Assembly: GCA_019112895.1 (NCBI GenBank)
Contig: DXIM01000085.1
Coordinates: 1-43,584 of the forward strand
Direction: 5' to 3'
Origin: Candidatus Stackebrandtia faecavium
GTDB lineage: Bacteria; Actinomycetota; Actinomycetes; Mycobacteriales; Micromonosporaceae
Length of the DNA stretch: 43,584 nucleotides
Position numbers and translations under genes: made by a program
Shown here: positions 1 to 7,395 of the stretch, piece after piece
Numbering within the stretch: the stretch's first letter is position 1
How the letters are laid out: the number at the start of each line of letters is the position of its first letter
Notes under the pieces: generated by a model
Database searches by the model: none
What the model was told of the DNA's origin: nothing
Seen by the model: only the letters and a program-made list of their open reading frames with translations

Positions 1-33
1 ATATCACCCGATTCACGCGAAAGCGAAAGCACC

Positions 34-504
34 GTGCCAGCACCTGACGACGACTCGATCGCCGCTTTGGAACGCCAGCTTCTTTCTACGTTGCGACGGT
101 CCCGAGCCTCGATGAGTAAGCTCGCGGCTTCGCTGCACCCGAATCTCGACCCGTCCCACTATCCGCTCGTTGCGCTACTCGCCTGGCGTGGCCCCGCCCG
201 AATCTCCGACCTGGCCGAAGAGTTTTCGCTCGACAAGTCGACGATCAGCCGCCATGTCGACTCATTGACCCGCCTGGGTCTCGTCGAACGCACCCACGAC
301 CCTGATGATGCGCGCGCCCGCCTGGTGACGCTGACGCCAGCGGGAATGCACGCCGTCCGTCAGCAACAGCGCGCCCGCAGGAAGCGACTGTACGAAACGC
401 TCAGCACCTGGGACGCCGACGAGATCGTGGAACTGACCCGGTTGCTCGGAAAGCTGAGCGAATCTCAATCCCACTCCGCGCAAGTCAACGAGAAAGACAA
501 GTAA
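34..504 (+). CDS. MarR family transcriptional regulator
   Basis: This 156-residue protein has the winged-helix layout of the MarR family. The helix-turn-helix and wing lie at about residues 55–100, with a recognition-helix region reading DKSTISRHVDSLTRLGLVER followed by the wing DPDDARARLVTLT. Flanking helices would form the dimer interface. MarR proteins usually repress a nearby efflux gene and release DNA on binding a small phenolic or drug-like ligand. The next gene is an MFS efflux pump in the same direction, and a perfect palindrome lies between them, so repression of that pump is likely. The start used is GTG at 34. No in-frame stop lies upstream within the window, so a slightly longer N-terminus cannot be excluded. 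Confidence 0.88.
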   Translation: MPAPDDDSIAALERQLLSTLRRSRASMSKLAASLHPNLDPSHYPLVALLAWRGPARISDLAEEFSLDKSTISRHVDSLTRLGLVERTHDPDDARARLVTLTPAGMHAVRQQQRARRKRLYETLSTWDADEIVELTRLLGKLSESQSHSAQVNEKDK

Positions 505-583
505 GCCCATCCGGGCGGTTATCCAGATCATCGAGGGTCTGTTTCCCGTCGCAAACCTGACGTCAGCCCGTTTCGCCATCGGT

Positions 584-608
584 ATATAGTTGCGCAGCGC
601 AACTATAT
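584..608. promoter_or_regulatory. 25-bp perfect palindrome, probable MarR operator
   Basis: The sequence ATATAGTTGCGC is followed by one central base and its exact reverse complement. The core TTGCGC/GCGCAA resembles sites bound by MarR-type dimers. It lies 79 bases after the regulator's stop and 60 bases before the efflux pump start. The internal TATAGT (586–591) and TATATT (604–609) could serve as -10 elements that the bound repressor would cover. That it is the target of the adjacent MarR protein is inference from position and symmetry. Confidence 0.7.
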
Positions 609-668
609 TCCTCAGTCCGTGGCCACACACGCGAAACGGCCGCACACCCCGCCGCATAGGAGCATCAC

Positions 669-2294
669 GTGACGACACCGGCTGCCCAAAGCCCCGTCCA
701 GGCCGGCCGTATGACGCAAGGCGACATCGTCAAAGCCCTCATCGGAATGCTGTTGGCGATGATGACCGCGTTCCTGTCGTCCACGATCGTGTCGACGGCT
801 CTGCCCACCATCATCACGAGCCTGCACGGCACCCAAGACCAATACACCTGGGTGGTGACCGCGACCCTGCTCGCCTCGACGTCGTCGACGCCCATCTGGG
901 GCAAGCTCGCCGACCTCGTCAACAAAAAGATCCTCGTCCAGGTCGCGATCTTCATATTCACCCTGGGCTCGATCGCGGCCGGTTTCGCGCAAAGCGTCGA
1001 CACCTTGATCGTGTGGCGCGGACTCCAGGGACTCGGCCTCGGCGGGCTTCAAGCGCTCATCGTGATCGTGATCGCCGCAATGGTGAGCCCACGCGAACGC
1101 GGCAAATACATGGGCCCGATCGCGGCCGTCATGTCCGTGGCCACCGTCGCGGGACCGCTGCTGGGCGGGTTCATCGTCGACAGTTCGTTGGGCTGGCGCT
1201 GGTGTTTCTTCGCGGGAGCGCCGCTTGCCGTGATCGCATTGGTCGTGGTTCAACGGACACTCAACATCCCGACGATCAAACGCGAAGTCCACATCGACTA
1301 TGCCGGCGCGATCCTTCTGACGAGCGGCGTATCGACTTTGCTCATCTGGATCACGCTGGCCGGAAACAATTTCGAATGGCTCTCGGTCACGTCATTCGTC
1401 ATGGCCGGGGTAGGCGTCGCGCTCATCGCCGCGCTGCTCGTCGTCGAGACCAAAGTGCGCGAACCCATCATCCCGCTGCGCATGTTCACCGACCGCACGA
1501 CCACGCTGGCCACGGTCGCCTCGATCGGTGTCGGCACGGCCATGTTCGGTGGCGCCGTATTCCTCGGGCAGTATTTTCAGATCGCGCGCGGCTACTCGCC
1601 CACGGCGGCCGGCCTGCTCATGCTCCCCATGATCATCGGTTCGATGCTGTCATCGACCGGCACCGGCCTACTCATCACAAAATTCGGGCGTTGGAAAGTT
1701 TTCCTCGTCGTCGGCAGCATCATCATGACCGCCGGATTCGGCCTGCTCAGCACTATCGGCAGCGACACCAACATCGTCGCCGTGGGCGCATACCTGTTCC
1801 TGCTTGGCACCGGGATGGGCGCGCTGACACAGAACCTGGTGCTCGCGGTGCAGAATTCGTCGCGCGCCAATGACATCGGCGCGTCCAGTTCCATCGTTTC
1901 GTTCTTCCGGTCACTCGGCGGCACGATCGGCGTCTCGGTGCTGGGGGCGATCCTGTCGGCGCGCGTGGCTAATCACATCGCCGACGGGCTCGCCAAGCTC
2001 GGCATCGATGCCTCGCAGACCGCTGGTGACGGTGGCAGTGTCGGGCTCAGCACGCTCAACGAATTGCCGGAACCGATCGTCGATATCGTGCGGGACGCCT
2101 ACGGCGACGGCACCGGCGCTATCTTCCTGGTCTCGCTGGGCATGTCGGTCCTGGCCGTGATCTGCGTGCTGTGCATCAAAGAGGTCCGTTTGAACACGAA
2201 GAATTCAGTCGAGCAGCAGCGAGCCGAAGCGGAAGCGACGAACGCCGCCGATGATCCGCCACGCGACACCGAACACGAACCGGCGGTCATATAA
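669..2294 (+). CDS. MFS multidrug efflux transporter, DHA2 (EmrB/QacA) family
   Basis: This 541-residue integral membrane protein has about 14 hydrophobic segments, the number typical of the DHA2 drug:proton antiporter family (QacA, EmrB type). The segment after TM1 reads STALPTI, as in this family. The TM2–3 loop carries the MFS motif-A-like GKLADLVNKKILVQ, and motif C-like glycine/proline pairs (VATVAGPLLGG) are in TM5. It would export hydrophobic or cationic compounds using the proton gradient. The GTG start at 669 is preceded by ATAGGAG. The gene follows a MarR regulator and a palindromic operator, the usual arrangement for inducible efflux. The last 90 bases overlap the 3' end of the convergent pirin frame. 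Confidence 0.9.
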   Translation: MTTPAAQSPVQAGRMTQGDIVKALIGMLLAMMTAFLSSTIVSTALPTIITSLHGTQDQYTWVVTATLLASTSSTPIWGKLADLVNKKILVQVAIFIFTLGSIAAGFAQSVDTLIVWRGLQGLGLGGLQALIVIVIAAMVSPRERGKYMGPIAAVMSVATVAGPLLGGFIVDSSLGWRWCFFAGAPLAVIALVVVQRTLNIPTIKREVHIDYAGAILLTSGVSTLLIWITLAGNNFEWLSVTSFVMAGVGVALIAALLVVETKVREPIIPLRMFTDRTTTLATVASIGVGTAMFGGAVFLGQYFQIARGYSPTAAGLLMLPMIIGSMLSSTGTGLLITKFGRWKVFLVVGSIIMTAGFGLLSTIGSDTNIVAVGAYLFLLGTGMGALTQNLVLAVQNSSRANDIGASSSIVSFFRSLGGTIGVSVLGAILSARVANHIADGLAKLGIDASQTAGDGGSVGLSTLNELPEPIVDIVRDAYGDGTGAIFLVSLGMSVLAVICVLCIKEVRLNTKNSVEQQRAEAEATNAADDPPRDTEHEPAVI

Positions 2295-3287
2295 CAGTCT
2301 GCCGCGGGGCCGCAGCCTGACATTCGGAAGCACAGGCGCCGGCAAGGCAGCACCGTCGTAGCCGTCGACGGAACCGAAACGCGCGAGCCCGTCCGCGTCG
2401 CCGGCGATCGCCGCCTGCCATTCCATGCGGTAAGCGGCGACCTCCTCGTGCGTACGGCCCACAAAGTTCCACCACATGAGAATGTCTTCTTCGAATGGTG
2501 TGCCGCCCATCAGCACCGCCCTGGTGGGAGCCGGGCCAGCGGACAGCACCAACTCGGACCGGCCGGGGGCTAGGTAGGCCAGGCCGGCCGGTTCGACCGC
2601 TGCATCCGCGACCGTCAATGCGCCGCGGTCCAACAGGATTCCGTGCTCGAAACCGGCATCGACAGGCAAGCGCACGGTGGCGTTCGGGGCGATATCGATC
2701 TGGGCGGCGACCAGCGGCGAGTACGCCTTCGCTGGTGACGTCGCGCCTTCTAGGTCGCCCATGAACACTTGCACGGTCGCGTCGTCGATGTTGAACGTTG
2801 GCACCTGCGCCACATGTTCGAAACTTGCCTGTCCGTGCCGCGCCGACTCAGGCAACGCCGTCCACAGCTGCACCCCGTGGATCCGTTTCGTTTCCGGGTA
2901 CCGCGCCAACGTGCCTTCTTCCGAATGACAAATTCCGGCCCCCGCCGTCATCAGGTTCAGCTGGCCCGGGTCGATCCGCTGCACATATCCCAAAGAATCC
3001 TGATGCAACACGGTTCCCTCGAACAGCCAGGTCACCGTTTGCAGCCCGGTGTGCGGGTGCGGCGGTACGTCCATGCCGTTTTCCGGCGTGAGGTCATTCG
3101 GGCCGTAATGGTCGGCGAAACAAAACGGCCCCACCAGCGAGCGTCGCCGTGACGGCAACGTCCGCCTAACGGTCATGGCACGTGCCCCGCCCAAGGGGAC
3201 CTTGCGTGGCGGGTGAAGCTCGATCGCGTCTGGTTGTTCCCCGGCGCGGCAAAGATGCTCCTGCGGACGTACTTCCAGGTTCGTCAT
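2205..3287 (-). CDS. Pirin family protein
   Basis: This is a bicupin pirin. The N-terminal cupin has the metal-ligand pattern PPHPHTGLQTVT (H77, H79) and GICHSEEG (H121, E123), matching the three His and one Glu that bind iron in pirins. Some bacterial pirins show quercetinase activity and others modulate metabolic enzymes; the role here is unknown. The protein is 360 residues. Family members usually end near the LPNVRLRPRG motif at about residue 325, so the last 35 residues, read antisense to the MFS gene, look like an extension caused by loss of an earlier stop. The ATG start is at 3287. A palindromic site lies just upstream. Confidence 0.85.
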   Translation of the reverse strand: MTNLEVRPQEHLCRAGEQPDAIELHPPRKVPLGGARAMTVRRTLPSRRRSLVGPFCFADHYGPNDLTPENGMDVPPHPHTGLQTVTWLFEGTVLHQDSLGYVQRIDPGQLNLMTAGAGICHSEEGTLARYPETKRIHGVQLWTALPESARHGQASFEHVAQVPTFNIDDATVQVFMGDLEGATSPAKAYSPLVAAQIDIAPNATVRLPVDAGFEHGILLDRGALTVADAAVEPAGLAYLAPGRSELVLSAGPAPTRAVLMGGTPFEEDILMWWNFVGRTHEEVAAYRMEWQAAIAGDADGLARFGSVDGYDGAALPAPVLPNVRLRPRGRLLYDRRFVFGVAWRIIGGVRRFRFGSLLLD

Positions 3288-3308
3288 GACGCCAGACTAT
3301 GAGTAATC

Positions 3309-3326
3309 CTCATTATGAGCTAGCTC
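3309..3326 (-). promoter_or_regulatory. Overlapping palindromes upstream of the pirin gene
   Basis: CTCATTATGAG (3309–3319) is an 11-bp palindrome that overlaps the 10-bp palindrome GAGCTAGCTC (3317–3326). Read on the minus strand, CATAAT (3313–3318) is a good -10 element that would start transcription about 20 bases before the pirin ATG. A dimeric repressor bound here would block that promoter. No matching -35 is evident and the regulator is unknown. Confidence 0.35.
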
Positions 3327-3445
3327 GTTCGCCTCCCGGACGGCCGTTGCGGATCGATTCGCACCGGATGACCGGTACGGACTTTCACAACTCCGCCGTC
3401 CGGTTAGCCACGACGCGACCGAAGTGACTCCTTATTCTTCGCGCG

Positions 3446-4423
3446 TCACCACATTTGATGGGAATCCCTGGACAAGAACAGTCCGTGCCCGGATTCGGTG
3501 TTCCAGCACGAGAGCCCGATTTCTTGGCTGACGCAGACGAAAGGACCGAAAGTGACCGACTCGCCGTATTCCACCGTCGTCGGCTCTTCAGCCACAGGTC
3601 CGTCATCGCGATTCGGGGTGTACGCCTCACCCGAAGTGCCGAGGCCGATCCGCACCTTTGGGTCCGTCATCGCACAATCCAACTCGTCTTCGGTGAAGCT
3701 GCACCACACATTTTTCGACGGGGTAAATATGAGTGCAGAACCGTATTGCCCTGGAGTGAGTTCCTGCGCTCCGTCTGCAGGCTCTCCGCACACGGACTCA
3801 TCCACACCGTCGGGCAGCGCGAACCCGCCCGCACAGGATCCTGCTTCATCAGATTCATCGCCATCAACACCCTGGGCCTCGGAGTCACTACCGTCAGGAA
3901 GCTCTCCGGAACGCACAACCGTCCCCTCGTCCTCATCCCAGGCGTAAGTCGATACTGCTTTACCGCTCGCGTTCGCGGTACCTTCGCCCGGCTTCAGATA
4001 GCCGAAGGTGATCCCCACCTCTGCGTCAGTCACCTGCTCGACAGAAGGAATGAAGGATTCCGGCTCCACGGTCGCGGTCATCACGAACTCGCCGTGGTGG
4101 AAAAGCATCACATGCTTCGGTGAGGAACCGGTTGCGCCGATGATGCCGATCTCGATCCATGACAGTGCGGCACACTCGTCATAACTATCTATGGAGTCAT
4201 CCAGTTCGGTGTTCCAGTTCCTCAGGTCATCTGCACTGGTGATGTCATCCTCGATCGGTGGGACCTCAACGATCCACTCATCGACGGCCTCCTGCGCGGT
4301 CAACCCGGAGCATGATTCCTCTCGCGATTCCTCCGAGGCACTGTCAGACAGTGCCCCTCCGCAGCCGCTCAACAGGCTCATCAGCGCAACCGCTGCCGAA
4401 ACGACGGTAAATCTGGACTTCAT
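3446..4423 (-). CDS. Secreted lipoprotein of unknown function
   Basis: The start is placed at ATG 4423 because it gives a classic lipoprotein signal: a short basic N-terminus (MKSRF), a hydrophobic core and the lipobox LLSGC near residues 18–22, followed by a flexible acidic linker. The longer upstream frame would bury this signal. The mature part has two regions. The first (about 50–160) resembles solvent-exposed domains with one conserved Cys pair. The C-terminal part (about 210–325) has several Cys and the ending CWNTESGHGLFLSRDS, a motif I associate with actinobacterial extracytoplasmic proteins. The protein is strongly acidic. The product is probably lipid-anchored on the outer face of the cytoplasmic membrane; substrate and role are unknown. 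Confidence 0.75.
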   Translation of the reverse strand: MKSRFTVVSAAVALMSLLSGCGGALSDSASEESREESCSGLTAQEAVDEWIVEVPPIEDDITSADDLRNWNTELDDSIDSYDECAALSWIEIGIIGATGSSPKHVMLFHHGEFVMTATVEPESFIPSVEQVTDAEVGITFGYLKPGEGTANASGKAVSTYAWDEDEGTVVRSGELPDGSDSEAQGVDGDESDEAGSCAGGFALPDGVDESVCGEPADGAQELTPGQYGSALIFTPSKNVWCSFTEDELDCAMTDPKVRIGLGTSGEAYTPNRDDGPVAEEPTTVEYGESVTFGPFVCVSQEIGLSCWNTESGHGLFLSRDSHQMW

Positions 4424-4477
4424 CAAAGCTTTCGATCCTGTTCTTTCGCTCCACGGGGCGGCGTTGAGGCGTGGGGC

Positions 4478-5020
4478 GTGGCCGTGGGCGTGAGCACGAA
4501 CCTTCTCGGCTATACGATCCACGGTTCAGTGGCACTGCCATTCGCGCTCCAAAGTGCAGCCTTCGCACTCATCTGGGGGTACGGAGCACGTCACTTCAAA
4601 ATGACACGGACAATCGGAAATTACTTCAAGCTCAGCACCTTTGTCGGCCTCTCACACGTGGCCATTGCGATACCAATCAACCTCGTACTGTTCGGCGGTG
4701 GCACCGGCCATGCAGGGGATGCGATCTTCCACAATCTCGTCGCACTCGGTGTCCCGCTGATCCCTTCGGTGTATGCGGGCCAAATGATGCTGGCTCTTGC
4801 CGATTCACTATTGGCGGCGTTCCTCATCCTTGTGGTCATAGCTTCCGTCAAGACGAAGCCACCCTTTCAAGAACAATGCGCTCACCTGTTCCCGTTCTCG
4901 ACCCCGTCCGGCTTCCACCGTGCGCTTGCCCGAGCAGTCGCCAGGTTCACGAGCCCGTGGCCCGCAGCCTCACGGCATGACTCGACCGCGCCATTCACAT
5001 GTGCACTGGCTCCAGGGTGA
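4478..5020 (+). pseudogene. Truncated membrane protein, possibly an ECF S-component-like remnant
   Basis: The frame encodes about four hydrophobic segments (within residues 1–125), including PINLVLFGGGTGHAGDAIFHN. That loop resembles the FGG-x-TG-x-G segment in membrane components of some ECF vitamin transporters and related membrane sensors. The frame starts directly in a hydrophobic segment at GTG 4478 with no ribosome-binding site, and an N-terminal membrane segment appears to be missing. The last 55 residues after VVIASVKTK are low in structure and unlike a normal ending. I read this as a 5'-truncated, probably non-functional gene 55 bases from the divergent lipoprotein. It could still be an intact short membrane protein. 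Confidence 0.4.
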
Positions 5021-5230
5021 CTGCTTAGTTACGAGCTGAAAGGGCTTGAACGTCTTGAATGGTCATCAAGAGCAGATTTGGGAGTAGATCCGTACTCTGC
5101 GACCTGTGCTACTTGCGGCGGATGGTCACCCCTCAGCTTGGTCGCATCACCCCAAAGGTGGGTATCACGATACGAAGGGGCGCATGATCTCGCGTGATTT
5201 GGCAGTCACACAAGGCCATGCGCCCAGCTG

Positions 5231-5315
5231 CGGAGGATAGGGGATTCGAACCCCTGAGGGCTTGCACCCAACTCGCTTTCCAAGCGAGCGCCATAGGCCA
5301 CTAGGCGAATCCTCC
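5231..5315 (-). tRNA. tRNA-Ser (anticodon GGA)
   Basis: On the minus strand the 7-bp acceptor stem GGAGGAT pairs with ATCCTCC, with discriminator G. The anticodon arm is CTCGC-TTGGAAA-GCGAG, giving anticodon GGA (plus positions 5279–5281). The long variable arm typical of class II tRNAs and the T-arm GGGGTTCGAATCCCC follow. At 85 bases it reads UCC/UCU serine codons. CCA is not encoded. The 3' end faces the accessory patch at 3.4–5.0 kb. Confidence 0.96.
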
Positions 5316-5416
5316 GCGAAGGAGAATACCTGTTGCGTTTTATTCGCTGTCACGTGGTTCGGCTCGTCGCACATGACCGAACTGCGCGTTGTGTAATCGT
5401 TTAGTTGCTTAAATGA

Positions 5417-5466
5417 CTTGACGCAGAACTGCGGCTTGTTGCGTCAAGAAGTGTCGTTGGTATTGT
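5417..5466 (+). promoter_or_regulatory. Inverted repeat and probable promoter of the BCCT gene
   Basis: CTTGACGCA (5417–5425) and TGCGTCAAG (5440–5448) form a 9-bp perfect inverted repeat. The right arm overlaps a possible -35 (TTGCGT, 5439–5444), followed after 16 bases by TATTGT (5461–5466), which fits the TANNNT -10 of actinobacteria. Transcription would start near 5473, leaving a leader of about 78 bases. A competing small hairpin CGCAG-AA-CTGCG (5422–5433) sits inside the repeat. The repeat could be an operator for osmotic or substrate control; this is inference. Confidence 0.4.
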
Positions 5467-5550
5467 CCTGCAACCGTGAACCAACGGATCGATATACACC
5501 GATATTCGCGGTAGCGATGGCACACCATCCAATGGAAGGTCGCCGAAAAA

Positions 5551-7272
5551 ATGTCAACAGAAAAAATGGACGCGTCCGAGCATGAGTCAGGAGGTCATCC
5601 AGGCAAACTGCCTAAGCCCCGCACGGACTGGGTTGTTTTCGGCATCACCGCCGTCCTCACCGTAGCCTTCGTGATGTGGGGCTTCGTCGCCACCGACTCC
5701 CTGGCGAACACCTCCACGTCCATGCTCAACTACGTCATGAACAAAGGCGGATGGGTCTTCGTCCTAGCCTCCTCCGGTTTCGTCGTTTTCGCGCTGTGGC
5801 TGGCTTTCAGCCGCTACGGAAAAATCCGACTCGGTAAAGATGACGACAAACCCGAATTCAAGACGGTCTCGTGGATCGCAATGATGTTCAGCGCCGGAAT
5901 GGGCATCGGGCTGATGTTCTACGGCGTCGCGGAACCCATCAAGCACTTCTCGGCGACGCCTCCCGGAGCACACCCCAGCGGCACCGGCGAAGCAACCGAG
6001 ATAGCGCTGGCAACCACACTGTTCCACTGGACACTGCACCCGTGGGCGATCTACGCGGTTGTGGGCCTCGCCATTGCCTACAGCGCGTTCCGCCGCAACC
6101 GACGCCAAACCATCAGCGCCACATTCACGCCACTCATCGGCGAACGGCAAGCCGCCGGACCGCTCGGCAAAATCATCGACATCCTCGCGATTTTCGCGAC
6201 CATGTTCGGCTCGGCCGCCTCCCTCGGTCTCGGCGCACTGCAGATCCGCAGCGGCGTCACCGAAGTCGGCTGGGCCGACTCCGTCGGCACGGGCGTCCTG
6301 CTGGTCATCATCGGCTTCCTGACGGGATGTTTCGTGCTGTCGGCTGTGTCGGGTGTCGAACGCGGCATCCAATGGCTGTCCAACATCAACATGGTCCTGG
6401 CCGGCCTCCTGGTCGTGTTCGTGTTCATCGTCGGACCGACAGTGCACATGCTCAACCTGCTTCCGACCTCGATCGCCGCCTACCTCGAAAACCTCCCGCA
6501 GCTCACCGGCAGGACCGCGGCAACCGGCGGCGATGACGTCGTCGGATGGCTAGCAGATAACTCCGTCTTCTACTGGGCGTGGTGGATCTCGTGGACGCCG
6601 TTCGTCGGCATGTTCATCGCCCGAATCAGTAAGGGCCGCACGATCCGCCAGTTCGTCGGCGGCGTGATCCTCGTCCCGAGCGTCGTCAGCCTCATCTGGT
6701 TCGCGATCTTCGGCGGCACGGCCATCGACCAGCAGGCCAACGACATCGACATCGCCGGTCAAGGCACCCAGGAAGCTCAGCTCTTCACCGTCTTGAACCA
6801 GTACCCGATCGCCTCGGTCACCTCTCTTCTGGTGATGATCCTCGTAGGGATCTTCTTCGTGTCCGGCGCCGACGCGGCCTCCATCGTCATGGGGACCCTG
6901 TCGCAGCGCGGAACGATGGAGCCGTCGAAACCAGTCGTCATCTTCTGGGGTGTCGCGACCGGTGCCGTCGGCGCGATCATGTTGATCGTCGGCGGCGGCG
7001 GAGACAAAGCACTCACCGGCCTGCAGAACCTGACGATCCTTGTGGCCGTGCCGTTCACCGTGGTGATGGTCGTGCTGTGTCTGTCGCTCACGAAAGATCT
7101 GCGCAACGACCCCCTCATCCTGCGCGAGGAACAAGGCGACGAAGTAATCCACACGGCCGTTCACACCGGCCAGCGCCTGTTCCATGGCGACTTCGAGCTG
7201 GAGCTGCGTCCCGGCAGCAATGGCAACTCCGAAGAATCAGGTTCGGAGGAAGTCACTACCGACGCGAAATAA
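5551..7272 (+). CDS. BCCT family transporter (betaine/carnitine/choline type)
   Basis: The 573-residue protein has 12 membrane segments and both BCCT landmarks: MFSAGMGIGLMFYGVAEP at about residues 112–129 and WWISWTPFVGMFIARISKG around W348. The glycine-rich GMGIGLM stretch contributes to sodium and substrate binding in BetP-like carriers, so sodium-coupled uptake of a quaternary amine such as glycine betaine is likely. The exact substrate cannot be read from sequence. The C-terminal tail of about 65 residues is acidic, without the basic osmosensing stretch known from BetP. GGAAGGT at 5534–5540 precedes the ATG. The gene stands alone between an inverted-repeat promoter and a strong hairpin. 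In a salt-adapted organism it would supply compatible solutes. Confidence 0.92.
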   Translation: MSTEKMDASEHESGGHPGKLPKPRTDWVVFGITAVLTVAFVMWGFVATDSLANTSTSMLNYVMNKGGWVFVLASSGFVVFALWLAFSRYGKIRLGKDDDKPEFKTVSWIAMMFSAGMGIGLMFYGVAEPIKHFSATPPGAHPSGTGEATEIALATTLFHWTLHPWAIYAVVGLAIAYSAFRRNRRQTISATFTPLIGERQAAGPLGKIIDILAIFATMFGSAASLGLGALQIRSGVTEVGWADSVGTGVLLVIIGFLTGCFVLSAVSGVERGIQWLSNINMVLAGLLVVFVFIVGPTVHMLNLLPTSIAAYLENLPQLTGRTAATGGDDVVGWLADNSVFYWAWWISWTPFVGMFIARISKGRTIRQFVGGVILVPSVVSLIWFAIFGGTAIDQQANDIDIAGQGTQEAQLFTVLNQYPIASVTSLLVMILVGIFFVSGADAASIVMGTLSQRGTMEPSKPVVIFWGVATGAVGAIMLIVGGGGDKALTGLQNLTILVAVPFTVVMVVLCLSLTKDLRNDPLILREEQGDEVIHTAVHTGQRLFHGDFELELRPGSNGNSEESGSEEVTTDAK

Positions 7273-7302
7273 CCAACCAGTGCTTCCGACGACTGAAGCA
7301 TG

Positions 7303-7344
7303 ACGCGTATGCCGCGGCCGCACCAGCTGCCGCGGCATACGCGT
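7303..7344 (+). terminator. Strong hairpin after the BCCT gene
   Basis: A perfect 16-bp stem (ACGCGTATGCCGCGGC, 7303–7318, pairing with 7329–7344) encloses a 10-base loop 30 bases after the BCCT stop. It lacks a T-tract, as many actinobacterial terminators do. It lies within the longest possible purB frame, which argues for the shorter purB start. Confidence 0.75.
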
Positions 7345-7395
7345 ATCCGTATGGCCGGGACGCTGTGCGCTCCGCCATTGCGTAACAATGGCGGA

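Noticed and set aside
590..1873. 427-codon plus-strand frame overlapping the MFS gene
   Set aside because: The translation is His/Arg/Pro-rich and low in hydrophobic residues, a shadow of the pump in another frame.
3300..5320. Complete integrative element next to tRNA-Ser
   Set aside because: No integrase, no excisionase and no repeated tRNA end were seen, so only a possible remnant is reported.
5341..5360. TGTCACGTGGTTCGG near tRNA-Ser as a parS site
   Set aside because: It shares only the central CACGTG and lacks both TTT/AAA flanks.
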